From: Prevotella sp. UBA1104
GTDB taxonomy: Bacteria > Bacteroidota > Bacteroidia > Bacteroidales > Bacteroidaceae
DNA length: 22,721 nucleotides
Direction: 5' to 3'
Assembly (NCBI GenBank): GCA_002314055.1
Contig: DCBP01000097.1
Location: 1 to 22,721 of the forward strand
Shown: positions 14,643-22,682 of the stretch, piece by piece
Numbering within the stretch: the first letter of the stretch is position 1
Layout of the letters: each line of letters starts with the position of its first letter
Translations under genes and position numbers: made by a program
The notes under the pieces: generated by a model
Told to the model about the DNA's origin: nothing
Databases searched by the model: none
The model's input: the letters and a program-made list of their open reading frames with translations, nothing else

Positions 14643-17441
14643 ATGAAATCAAGAAAATTATTCGCATCGGCGTTTGTCATGGCCATGACAGCCGTAGCAG
14701 CCAGTGCAGCAGAAGTAACGGAGAGTCCGGAAATGGGTAATATCCGCGGACGAATCACAGACACAGACAAGCAGGTGTTGCCTGGTGCCACGGTGATGAT
14801 CGAGGACTTGCACACGGGAGTGACAAGTGATATCAACGGTTATTACTCCTTGCCCAATCTGAAGCCAGGCACATACAAGGTGAAAATCACCTATGTGGGT
14901 TACTCACCAAAGACTTACACCATAAAGGTGGGCAAAAAGAGCGTGGAGCAGAACATCACGCTCGATGCGGGGAAAGAACTCAACGAGGTTGTTGTAACCG
15001 GTGCTTTCTATGGCCAGCGCAAAGCGATGCAGATGCAGAAGGAGAGTATGGGAGTAACGAACGTGGTTTCTGCCGACCAAGTGGGAAAATTCCCGGATAC
15101 CAACATCGGCGACGCCCTGAAGAGAATCAACGGCGTGAATGTGCAGTATGACCAGGGGGAGGCACGATTCGGACAGGTTCGCGGCACTTCTGCCGACCTC
15201 ACTTCCGTTACGGTGAACGGCAACAGAATGCCGTCTGCCGAAGGCGACACACGAAACGTGCAGCTCGACCTAATCCCTTCTGACATGATACAGACTATCG
15301 AACTGAACAAGGTGGTTACATCCGACATGGACGGTGATGCCATTGGCGGAGAGATAAACCTCGTAACGAAGAACACGCCAAGCCATAGGGTGCTCAACTT
15401 CAATGTGGGGTCAGGGTTCTCGTGGATAAGCCAGAAACCGGAGTGGGACCTCGGTGCAACATGGGGCCAAAGGTTTTTCAACGACAAGTTGGGAGTGATG
15501 GCTGCCGCCTCTTATCAGTATATGCCTGGAGGATCGGACAATACGGAATTTGAATACGAGGAGAATGACAAGAAAGAACTGGAACTGAAGGAGGCCCAGG
15601 TCAGACAATATTATGTAACCCGCGAACGACAGAGCTACTCGCTCGCTCTCGACTATATTTTCAACCCACAACACAAAATATCATTCAAAGGTATATACAA
15701 CCGCCGCAGCGACTGGGAGAACCGCTATCGCATTTCATACAAGAAACTGAACAGCAAAGCCTCTAAGCAGTCGGTCGTGCTGCAAACCAAAGCCGGCTCC
15801 GACGACAACAAGGATGCCCGACTGGAACTGCAGCAGACAATGGACTTCACTCTCGACGGCGAACACTATTTCGGAAATCTGAAAGTGGACTGGGCTGGCA
15901 GCTATTCGCGTGCCACTGAGGAAAGACCTAACGAACGCTACGCCGCATACTCTCTGAAGGGTATAGACCTTGGAAGCAACTTTGCAGAAGTGGGCGGAAA
16001 ACAGCCTTATTACACGAAGCAGTTGCCTGCACTCGACGACAAGAACTGGAAGCTGAGCGAACTAAACAACGCCAACCAGGATATCGTGGAGAATGAATGG
16101 AAGGGAAGACTGAATTTCACACTGCCAATCACGACCGGACTATATGGAAACACACTGAAATTCGGAGCTAAACTAACCGCCAAAGACAAGAAACGCACGA
16201 AGTCGTATTTCGACTACGACCCCGAAGAAGTGCTCGGCAGCAACTGGCGCGACAACACATCGCTGCAGATCCGCAACGGATTCATGCCGGGAAGCCAATA
16301 TCCCGAACACTCGCCGTTTATCACCAAGCAGACACTCGGCGACATAGACTTCTCTAAATACAAAGGAGAGGAAAACTATGAGGAAGAGGCTGGCAACTAT
16401 AAGATTAATGAGCGTATCACAGCCGGCTATCTGCGCTTCGACCAAAAAATAGGTAAAAAGCTCTCGGCAACAGTTGGTCTGCGCCTTGAGCGCACCGACC
16501 TGAAGACGAGCGGATACAACGTGAACGTGCCTGAGGAAGGCGACGCCACAATGACTCCTACGGGCGAATATAAAAGCCACTATACAGACTTGCTGCCAAG
16601 TTTGTTGCTGAAATACAAGTATACGAAGGACGGCAGCGTGAGAGCATCGGTAACAAAAACCATCTCACGTCCGAAGTACTCTGCCCTCATCGCCAACAAG
16701 ACATTCAACACTGCCGATCTCGAGGCTACCATCGGCGACCCGAACACCAAACCGGCCAAGGCAATAAACGTAGACCTCTCCGTTGACCACTTCTTCAAAA
16801 ACGTGGGACTGGTGAGTCTCGGCCTCTTCTACAAAGACATCAAAAACGTGAATGTTGAGTGGGCATCCAACAAATATATCGGCAAAGACCTCGGACTTGA
16901 GGGAAAATATGCCAACGAAGCCTTCGAGGTTACTCAAAACATCAATGCCTATGATGCAAGCGTGTTCGGAGTGGAAGCGGCCTACCAGCGCGATTTCGGT
17001 TTTATATCCCCATCGCTTAAATGTATCGGTTTCTACGGCAACTACACTTATACCCACAGCAAAACGCGTAACTTCAACGAGCGTCTGGGCATAGAAAGCG
17101 GCGACGACGTGAAAGTAGCCGGTTCGCCGGAACACACGGCAAATGCCTCGCTCTTCTTCGAGAAATTCGGATTGAGCCTGCGCCTGTCATACAACTTTGC
17201 CTCTTCGTTTATCGATCAGATGAGCACGAGCCGTGCCCTCGACCGCTATTACGACAGCGTGAACTATCTTGACCTCAACGCAAGCTATACATGGGGCAAG
17301 AAAACGAAGTTCACGGTATATGCCAACGCCAACAACCTTCTCAATCAGCCACTTCGCTACTATCAGGGTACGAAAGACCGCACGATGCAAGTGGAATACT
17401 ACGGCGTGAAGGTAAATGCAGGAATTAAAGTGAATCTGTAA
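14643..17441 (+). CDS. TonB-dependent outer-membrane receptor
   Basis: This 932-aa outer-membrane transporter is powered by TonB/ExbBD. It has a signal peptide (MKSRKLFASAFVMAMTAVAASA, cut about residue 22), a carboxypeptidase-regulatory-like beta domain at about 32-110 (GRITDTDKQVLPGATVMI...GYSPKTYTI) and a TonB-box-like ELNEVVVTG (112-120). The plug is at about 130-245 and includes FPDTNIGDALKRINGV and IGGEINLVTK. A large beta barrel extends to the C-terminus (GVKVNAGIKVNL). The plug sequence resembles the Xanthomonas/Caulobacter-type TonB receptors (TIGR01782-like) rather than SusC, and no SusD partner is present. The metallophosphoesterase 88 bp downstream suggests import of a phosphorylated compound or of a product released by that enzyme. 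The substrate is unknown. Confidence 0.94.
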   Translation: MKSRKLFASAFVMAMTAVAASAAEVTESPEMGNIRGRITDTDKQVLPGATVMIEDLHTGVTSDINGYYSLPNLKPGTYKVKITYVGYSPKTYTIKVGKKSVEQNITLDAGKELNEVVVTGAFYGQRKAMQMQKESMGVTNVVSADQVGKFPDTNIGDALKRINGVNVQYDQGEARFGQVRGTSADLTSVTVNGNRMPSAEGDTRNVQLDLIPSDMIQTIELNKVVTSDMDGDAIGGEINLVTKNTPSHRVLNFNVGSGFSWISQKPEWDLGATWGQRFFNDKLGVMAAASYQYMPGGSDNTEFEYEENDKKELELKEAQVRQYYVTRERQSYSLALDYIFNPQHKISFKGIYNRRSDWENRYRISYKKLNSKASKQSVVLQTKAGSDDNKDARLELQQTMDFTLDGEHYFGNLKVDWAGSYSRATEERPNERYAAYSLKGIDLGSNFAEVGGKQPYYTKQLPALDDKNWKLSELNNANQDIVENEWKGRLNFTLPITTGLYGNTLKFGAKLTAKDKKRTKSYFDYDPEEVLGSNWRDNTSLQIRNGFMPGSQYPEHSPFITKQTLGDIDFSKYKGEENYEEEAGNYKINERITAGYLRFDQKIGKKLSATVGLRLERTDLKTSGYNVNVPEEGDATMTPTGEYKSHYTDLLPSLLLKYKYTKDGSVRASVTKTISRPKYSALIANKTFNTADLEATIGDPNTKPAKAINVDLSVDHFFKNVGLVSLGLFYKDIKNVNVEWASNKYIGKDLGLEGKYANEAFEVTQNINAYDASVFGVEAAYQRDFGFISPSLKCIGFYGNYTYTHSKTRNFNERLGIESGDDVKVAGSPEHTANASLFFEKFGLSLRLSYNFASSFIDQMSTSRALDRYYDSVNYLDLNASYTWGKKTKFTVYANANNLLNQPLRYYQGTKDRTMQVEYYGVKVNAGIKVNL

Positions 17442-17529
17442 TACTGTAAATGTCGTTGCCCTTAGGCTTATGAAAGTCTTGTGGCAACAACAACTAGAAA
17501 AGGAAACAATAATAAAACAAGGAAAAAAA

Positions 17530-18480
17530 ATGAACAGACTATTCAAGAACATTGCCGTTGCAGCAATTGCCGTAATCGCTGCCATAATGACAGCAAAAGC
17601 CCAGACTCCGGCAGAATGGGAGAAACTGAAAGGCGAGATAAACATGTATATGGCAAACGACATTGGTCGCAACGGATACTACGACCAGAAGCCCATCGCC
17701 GAACTGATGGGAACAATGGCAGAGACCATCGGACCGGAATGTGTAGTCGCAGCCGGAGACATCCACCACTTCAACGGCGTGGCATCAGTCAACGACCCGC
17801 TGTGGACAACCAACTACGAACTCATTTACTCCCATCCGGAGCTGATGCTCGACTGGTTTCCCGTCTGCGGCAACCACGAATACCGCGGCAACACACAGGC
17901 TGTGCTCGACTACTCAAAGGTGAGCCGCCGCTGGATGATACCGGCAAAATACTACACCAAGGTATTCTCACACAAAGGCACGACCTTGCGCATAGTATGG
18001 CTCGACACCACGCCGCTAATCGACAAATACCGCAACAATCCGGCTGTATATCCCGATGCCTGCAAGGAAGACATGCAGAAGCAGCTCTCATGGCTCGACG
18101 AAACGCTGCGTCAGGCAAAGGAAGACTGGATTATCGTAGTGGGCCATCATCCGATCTATGCCGAGACGAGCAAGAGCGAAGATGAGCGCACCGATATGCA
18201 GAAACGCGTAATGCCAATCCTGCACAAATACAAAAACGTGGCTATCTATGCCTGTGGACACATCCACAACTTCCAGCACATAAAGATGAAAGGCGACCCT
18301 ATCGACTATGTGGTGAATTCCGCCGGAGCCCTGAGCCGCAAGGTGAAGCCAATAGAAGGCACACTGTTCTGTTCTCCCGAAACGGGTTTCTCGATTATCG
18401 CAGCCTCGAAAAAAAGACTCTGCATGTATATGATAGACAAGACCGGAAAGGTGCTCCACACGGTGGAGAAGACTAAATAA
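17530..18480 (+). CDS. Secreted metallophosphoesterase (purple acid phosphatase-like)
   Basis: This is a calcineurin-like phosphoesterase of the tartrate-resistant acid phosphatase type. The ATG at 17530 is preferred over 17470 because it starts a clear signal peptide (MNRLFKNIAVAAIAVIAAIM...AKAQ, cut near residue 25), giving 316 aa. The metal-ligand motifs are in order: D44 in NDIGRNGYYDQ, D77 in AAGDIHHFNG, N115/H116 in CGNHEY, GHHP (H206, H207) and GHIH (H244, H246). It is therefore expected to be active in the periplasm or at the cell surface on a phosphomonoester. It follows the TonB receptor gene with no convincing terminator between, so co-transcription is likely. It ends at a strong hairpin at 18511. 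Substrate not readable. Confidence 0.92.
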   Translation: MNRLFKNIAVAAIAVIAAIMTAKAQTPAEWEKLKGEINMYMANDIGRNGYYDQKPIAELMGTMAETIGPECVVAAGDIHHFNGVASVNDPLWTTNYELIYSHPELMLDWFPVCGNHEYRGNTQAVLDYSKVSRRWMIPAKYYTKVFSHKGTTLRIVWLDTTPLIDKYRNNPAVYPDACKEDMQKQLSWLDETLRQAKEDWIIVVGHHPIYAETSKSEDERTDMQKRVMPILHKYKNVAIYACGHIHNFQHIKMKGDPIDYVVNSAGALSRKVKPIEGTLFCSPETGFSIIAASKKRLCMYMIDKTGKVLHTVEKTK

Positions 18481-18510
18481 GGAAGACAACGTTCGTGCCG
18501 GACATATAAG

Positions 18511-18558
18511 AAAATCCCTCAAGGCAATGCTGCCTCGAGGGATTTTTACTTTTTATTC
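18511..18558. terminator. Bidirectional terminator
   Basis: A 16-bp stem (18511-18526 with 18531-18546, one mismatch) closes on a 4-nt loop (ATGC). The outer part of the stem is AAAATCCCTC/GAGGGATTTT, followed by T-rich sequence on the + strand. It separates the phosphoesterase gene from the convergent BlaR1-type gene. Confidence 0.88.
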
Positions 18559-18571
18559 CGTGATTATGAGT

Positions 18572-20254
18572 TTATTTCGTAGTGATAAGCATCACTCCCT
18601 GCTTGCCTTCGGCATTGTATTTCTTTATCGTCTCGGCATCTTTCTTCACGTCAATCTTCTCTATGTCGTCAGGTTTTATCCCATTGAGATTCTCAGTTAC
18701 CTTACCGTTTAATACAACCACAAAGTCTTTGTTTGAGAACATCTCCGTTTTCTGCGACACAATCTTGCCCTTCGGCATCTTGTCGGCATTGCCGCTCAAG
18801 TCGATAGTCTTGACAGACTTTATCTTCTTGCCGTTATCTTTCATGTCTATCGTTCTGACAGACTTTACAGTCTTGCCTGCGCTCTCTGTGCTGAAAGTTA
18901 TCGGAATGGTGTATTTCACGTCTACCGCCTTGCCGTTCCTCGTGCCGGGAATCCATTTCGGCATACCGTTGATTACTCGCAGCGCCTCCTTGTCGAATGC
19001 TTCACCCTGGCTCTTTTCTATCTTGGCATCGGTAATGCTACCGTCTTTAGTAACAGTGAATGTGGTAACGACACGAGCCTTGACATCCTTCTGCCCCTCA
19101 GACTTAGGGAATTTTATGTTCTTTGCAAGATATTCAAACAAAGCCGAATGCCCACCGGGGAACTCAGGGAATGTTTCCTGCACACATTCTATGAACTTGC
19201 CTTTAACCGACTTTGCATCCACATTTGCCGTGTCTTGCAGAACAGCAGCCGTAGAAACAGTTTCAGCCTTATCCACATTCATTGCAGGGGCTTTGTCTGC
19301 AATCTTTTCAATAGTATTAACGACAGAGCTCTCGCTTGTCGATACCAGCGCCTCACTCTCCTGCTCCACTCTCTCGCTCAAATTCTCCACTCTCTCGCTT
19401 GCGAACGCAGCCACGGCAACGGCAGCAAGCGGAAGTACAAAGGCAATCTTAGCCTTCTGCATCGGATTTGTTCTTTTGATTTTCATCATGGTTATTCGTT
19501 TTTTTAGTGAATTATGATTTAGATTGTTAGCCATCGAGAACAGTCGCTCGCCGACGGCTTTCCTTATTAACAACATCTGATAACGGGTGGCATCTACTCC
19601 CGACAGCAACACCGCCTCGTCTGCCTCATACTCATGCACGGTCTGCAACTCTCTCTTCAGCAACCATGCAGCAGGGTTGAACCACTGAAACACAATAATG
19701 ATATTGCAGAAAGCCACATCCACGGAGTGTCTGCGCCGTATATGCGCCATCTCGTGAAGCACAATCTCCCGCCGGTTCTCCATCCAGTCCTTTTCGCTCA
19801 TCACGATGCAGCGGAACCAACTGAACGGTGATATGTCGCCCTGCAAGGTATATATTCTTACGTCGCCGTCTCTTTCCACGCATTTGGCATGACGAATCAG
19901 TCGGAAGAGACTGCATACAGACAATACCGTTCTGCCAATAAACAGCACTACACCAAGCAGATATACGAGGAGCAATATCTGCATAAGCGTCAGTCCGCCT
20001 TCAGCTCCGTCAGAATCCTCAACAGTCTGAGCCACTATGCCTTCAAGCACCACCGTCCCTTGGTTTATACCCGCAGAGGAGTCAAGCGACAGATGTATCA
20101 GCGGCAGTACCAGCGAAAGCAGCATCATCGAGAGAATGGCAAAGCGGTTGAACGTATGAAACGTGTCGCGGCTCAGCAGCAACTTGTGGAAGAGATAGAA
20201 CAGCGACAAGCATATTGCCACCTTGACTGAATATATAAAGAAAAATCCCAACAT
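18572..20254 (-). CDS. BlaR1/MecR1-type M56 sensor with TonB C-terminal domain and plug-like tail
   Basis: This 560-aa inner-membrane metalloprotease sensor has hydrophobic helices at about 4-27, 36-56 and 88-118, and another at about 268-286. The M56 catalytic site is HEMAH (H167-H171, E168) with HEYEADE (207-213) supplying the third ligand. In the BlaR1 paradigm the activated protease leads to removal of the BlaI repressor. After a Ser/Glu/Val-rich linker a TonB C-terminal domain follows (about 360-455: FPEFPGGHSALFEYLAKNI...GMPKWIPGTRNGKAV). The last 100 residues contain two similar segments (KSVRTIDMK, KSVKTIDLS) and end in FVVVLNG...IKPDDIEKIDVKKDAE...GVMLITTK, which imitates a TonB-receptor plug. 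It begins 52 nt after blaI-like and is probably co-transcribed. The inducing signal is unknown; no beta-lactamase gene is nearby. Confidence 0.93.
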   Translation of the reverse strand: MLGFFFIYSVKVAICLSLFYLFHKLLLSRDTFHTFNRFAILSMMLLSLVLPLIHLSLDSSAGINQGTVVLEGIVAQTVEDSDGAEGGLTLMQILLLVYLLGVVLFIGRTVLSVCSLFRLIRHAKCVERDGDVRIYTLQGDISPFSWFRCIVMSEKDWMENRREIVLHEMAHIRRRHSVDVAFCNIIIVFQWFNPAAWLLKRELQTVHEYEADEAVLLSGVDATRYQMLLIRKAVGERLFSMANNLNHNSLKKRITMMKIKRTNPMQKAKIAFVLPLAAVAVAAFASERVENLSERVEQESEALVSTSESSVVNTIEKIADKAPAMNVDKAETVSTAAVLQDTANVDAKSVKGKFIECVQETFPEFPGGHSALFEYLAKNIKFPKSEGQKDVKARVVTTFTVTKDGSITDAKIEKSQGEAFDKEALRVINGMPKWIPGTRNGKAVDVKYTIPITFSTESAGKTVKSVRTIDMKDNGKKIKSVKTIDLSGNADKMPKGKIVSQKTEMFSNKDFVVVLNGKVTENLNGIKPDDIEKIDVKKDAETIKKYNAEGKQGVMLITTK

Positions 20255-20306
20255 GATATAATGTGTTTATCAGTCTGTCAATTAAATTATTTCCGGATTG
20301 ACGCCA

Positions 20307-20663
20307 TTATTTGTCGAGCGATGCTATCAGTTCCCTCAACTCGTCAACGGAAATCTTCTCCTCCTTCACGAGAGCCGACACCGCACCCTTGTAAGAACGC
20401 CCAAAGAACTTGTCGATTACAGAGTTCAGAGCCTTGCGCTTATACTGCTCCCTGCTGATCTTTGCAAAATACTGAAAACAACGTGCTGTCAATGCCCTGT
20501 GCCCCAAGAAGCCTTTATCCTCAAGAATATGAACAAGGGTGGAAAGAGTATTTACATGTGGCTTTGGCTCATCATAACACTCTCGCAACTCGCGAATCAG
20601 CATGTCACCATGCTCCCAATAATGGTTCATTATCTCCTCTTCCTTGTTAGTAAGTGTATTCAT
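20307..20663 (-). CDS. BlaI/MecI/CopY-family transcriptional repressor
   Basis: This 118-aa winged-helix repressor has the typical start (MNTLTNKEEEIMNHYWEHGDMLIRE). The recognition helix region is KPHVNTLSTLVHILEDKGFL (about residues 34-53), followed by the wing (HRALTARCFQYFAKIS). The C-terminal dimerisation helices contain KALNSVIDKFFGRSYKGAVSALV. The length matches the family (about 120). It is transcribed ahead of the M56 sensor, the usual blaI-blaR1 arrangement in Bacteroidetes. Its control region holds three copies of one operator, the first overlapping the -7 box, so autorepression is the simplest reading. Other targets in the genome cannot be seen here. Confidence 0.95.
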   Translation of the reverse strand: MNTLTNKEEEIMNHYWEHGDMLIRELRECYDEPKPHVNTLSTLVHILEDKGFLGHRALTARCFQYFAKISREQYKRKALNSVIDKFFGRSYKGAVSALVKEEKISVDELRELIASLDK

Positions 20664-20703
20664 TTCCTTGCAGTTTTAACGTATAAATTATTCATTCACG
20701 TCG

Positions 20704-20735
20704 CAAAGTAACTAAATCTTTTAGTTATAAACAAG
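20704..20735 (-). promoter_or_regulatory. Promoter of the blaI-blaR1-like operon
   Basis: On the minus strand CTTG (20735-20732), a 20-bp spacer and TTACTTTG (20711-20704) approximate TTTG/TAnnTTTG with one mismatch in each element. It is 41 bp before the blaI-like ATG, and operator 1 overlaps it. Confidence 0.55.
20710..20726. promoter_or_regulatory. BlaI-like operator 1
   Basis: AACTAA-N5-TTAGTT, a 17-bp inverted repeat that overlaps the end of the -7 element and lies in the promoter spacer. A repressor bound here would block the polymerase. Confidence 0.75.
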
Positions 20736-20752
20736 AAAGACAAGGTTAATAA

Positions 20753-20769
20753 AACTAAAACGCTTAGTT
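20753..20769. promoter_or_regulatory. BlaI-like operator 2
   Basis: The same AACTAA-N5-TTAGTT architecture, centred 43 bp from operator 1, about four helical turns upstream of the promoter. Confidence 0.75.
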
Positions 20770-20773
20770 AATT

Positions 20774-20790
20774 AACTAATTATCTTAGTT
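20774..20790. promoter_or_regulatory. BlaI-like operator 3
   Basis: The third copy of AACTAA-N5-TTAGTT, centred 21 bp (two turns) from operator 2. The right arm of operator 2 and the left arm of operator 3 together form another palindrome, TTAGTTAATTAACTAA (20764-20779). Confidence 0.75.
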
Positions 20791-20936
20791 ATCTATCGCT
20801 TTCACCTTATATAAAAGGAATCCGCCAAGCACTTACCATTAAAAAAAAGAAATTCGAATATGCCATTCATAAGAAATGAACCAAATACGAAACCATCAAT
20901 ATAACATAATTCGAATTGAAATTTTTTTTCGTGATT

Positions 20937-21034
20937 TATCCCTCACACCCTCACACATTGCCCTGAAACGCCTTTGTTTATCGGCATTTCGAGGTGTGAG
21001 GGATAGGGTGAGGGTAGAGCTTTTATCCCTCACC
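20937..21034. repeat. Intergenic inverted-repeat element with alternative hairpins
   Basis: TATCCCTCACACC (20937-20949) is perfectly complementary to 20993-21005, with a 43-nt loop. Directly after it GGTGAGGG (21007-21014) can pair with CCCTCACC (21027-21034). The CCCTCAC-type motif thus occurs at least three times in both orientations. The element sits 12 bp past the stop of the minus-strand ATPase gene. It looks like a REP/MITE-like intergenic element. The 20791-20936 stretch before it is A/T-rich with no visible feature. Confidence 0.75.
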
Positions 21035-21045
21035 ATCACGCTAAT

Positions 21046-22605
21046 TTATTCTATCACCCACTCCAGCACGTTCTCCTCGTCATTCACCGAGAAATTCAAG
21101 CCGGCTTTCACCACCTGCTTGCCTTTCATGGCGTATGCCTCGGCATAGCGGCGGGAGTTTATCTGGGCAAGAGCCTCCCGGGCGGTCTTGTTAAACTTCA
21201 TTTCGATGACGTAGACGTGGTTTTGAGCCTCTATAACGACATCTACCCTACCCTTCGGGGTATGAGCCTCAACCTGGATGCTATAACTCGTGAGAAGGGC
21301 GAAAATGATATAAAACATCTGTTGGTAATGCCCCTCGTAGTTGGTGTTGTCGCAATAAGGCACCGTCTCGAGGAAATCGCGCAGCAGCTCCAGGGCTTCT
21401 TCCAGCTTGCCCCGCTTGAGCATCACCGACATGTCGGCTACAACCACCCGTCCGCCGTCTATCGCCGTGTTGAGATAGCCGGGCAGCAGGCTGTCGTACA
21501 GTCCCACTTCTATCTCCTTGTTAGGGAAGCCGAGGGCATATACGTCGGTCTCCTCGTCGTAGTCCTTTATCGTTACATATCCGCTCTGGTAAAGCAACGG
21601 AGTTAGCGATGTTATCGTCTCCGTGGCGGCATCAAAGGATGAGGTCTTTGCCCTGACAGGCGATAGCTGCGAAGGCAGAACCTTAAACTTGCGCATCATG
21701 TTGATGAGATATGTGGGGGTGCCGGAACCAAACCAGTAGTAATTAAACCTGCCGTCGGCCAGGCAATTCAACAGACTGTAAGGGTTGTATACATCCGGCG
21801 AAGGCCACGTGAAGTGATAACCGTCGTAGTTGTCTTTCAGTTTGTCTAATGCATGCTCGTATGTTATGCCACATTTTTCAGCAAACAGAAGGATATCATT
21901 GTCCATCTGATTCACCAACTCATCTTCCGTTATGCCGCAGATTCCGGCATACGCCGGATTCATGCTAATATTAGCAATATTGTTCAGCTCGCTGAATATG
22001 CTGAGCTGCGAGAACTTGGTGATACCGGTAAGGAAGACGAAGCGGAGCAACTTCTCGCTGTCCTTCAGTGGACTATAGAAGTTACGCATAATATCCCTAA
22101 GAACCGACAAACTTTCGCTTTCATGCACGACATCGAACAAAGGAGCATCATATTCGTCTATAAGCACTACCACCTGTTTCTCGGTCTTCTCATATACACA
22201 TTTTACAAGATTAAGCAATCTGACATTTGGGTCTGGCGATTCACATTCTATACCGAAACGCCGCTCATTATCTTTTAGGATATAAAGGAGATAGCGTTCC
22301 AGCTGTTCTTTCTCCATGTGTTTTCCTCCAGCCAAGCTGAAGTGAAGCACAGGATATTCCGTCCAGTCTTTCTCAAGCTTTTCTATAGCAAGTCCCTCAA
22401 ACAGGTCTTTCCTTCCTTCGAAATAGCTCTGCAAGGTGGAAACAAGCAGCGACTTGCCGAAACGGCGCGGCCGGCTCAGGAAAAAATACGTTCCGTCAGT
22501 ATGAGTCATACGGTATATGTATTCCGACTTGTCTATATAGAGTTTATCCTCTACTCGGATTCTTTCAAAAGTCTGTATTCCTATAGGATAAAGTTTTCTT
22601 GCCAT
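21046..22605 (-). CDS. AAA-ATPase fused to PD-(D/E)XK nuclease domain
   Basis: This 519-aa protein has the AAA-ATPase_like (PF09820-type) plus PDDEXK_9 (PF08011-type) architecture, which is expanded in Bacteroidetes and other gut anaerobes. The N-terminus LYPIGIQTFERIRVEDKLYID is characteristic. Walker A is SRPRRFGKSLL (K51) and Walker B is VVVLIDEYDAPL (D150, E151). A sensor segment FVFLTGITKFSQLS and the GYHF motif follow. The C-terminal nuclease site is complete: D455 in GRVDVVIE, E468 and K470 in VIEMKF, then a Gln in ALAQI. Catalytic residues are thus retained, so it could cut DNA or RNA, but no biological role is established for the family. It is preceded by a canonical promoter and followed by the inverted-repeat element. 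It is a single accessory gene. Confidence 0.92.
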   Translation of the reverse strand: MARKLYPIGIQTFERIRVEDKLYIDKSEYIYRMTHTDGTYFFLSRPRRFGKSLLVSTLQSYFEGRKDLFEGLAIEKLEKDWTEYPVLHFSLAGGKHMEKEQLERYLLYILKDNERRFGIECESPDPNVRLLNLVKCVYEKTEKQVVVLIDEYDAPLFDVVHESESLSVLRDIMRNFYSPLKDSEKLLRFVFLTGITKFSQLSIFSELNNIANISMNPAYAGICGITEDELVNQMDNDILLFAEKCGITYEHALDKLKDNYDGYHFTWPSPDVYNPYSLLNCLADGRFNYYWFGSGTPTYLINMMRKFKVLPSQLSPVRAKTSSFDAATETITSLTPLLYQSGYVTIKDYDEETDVYALGFPNKEIEVGLYDSLLPGYLNTAIDGGRVVVADMSVMLKRGKLEEALELLRDFLETVPYCDNTNYEGHYQQMFYIIFALLTSYSIQVEAHTPKGRVDVVIEAQNHVYVIEMKFNKTAREALAQINSRRYAEAYAMKGKQVVKAGLNFSVNDEENVLEWVIE

Positions 22606-22651
22606 AATAAGGATTCTGTAATTGCGTGAAACATTTTGATGTCTGCTTTTG

Positions 22652-22682
22652 CAAATTTACACAAAATCCCAGCTTTTGCAAA
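22652..22682 (-). promoter_or_regulatory. Promoter of the ATPase-nuclease gene
   Basis: On the minus strand -33 TTTG (22682-22679), a 19-bp spacer and a perfect -7 TAAATTTG (22659-22652). Each element is embedded in a copy of the direct repeat GCTTTTGCAAA (+ strand 22645-22655 and 22672-22682). The predicted leader is about 40 nt. Confidence 0.6.

Noticed and set aside
17455..17488. Possible terminator between the TonB receptor and phosphoesterase genes
   Set aside because: The stem is only 6 bp (GTTGCC/GGCAAC) with a 22-nt loop and no T run.
17470..17529. Upstream ATG (17470) as start of the phosphoesterase
   Set aside because: It would place 20 polar residues ahead of a clear signal peptide that begins at the ATG at 17530.
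18582..19517. Long plus-strand open frame opposite the BlaR1-type gene
   Set aside because: It is antisense to a protein with clear M56 and TonB domains; the hydrophobic composition is what the complement of that sequence gives.
22624..22633. Half of a parS-like site (GTGAAACA)
   Set aside because: Only one arm matches; the other arm is unrelated, so it is likely chance.
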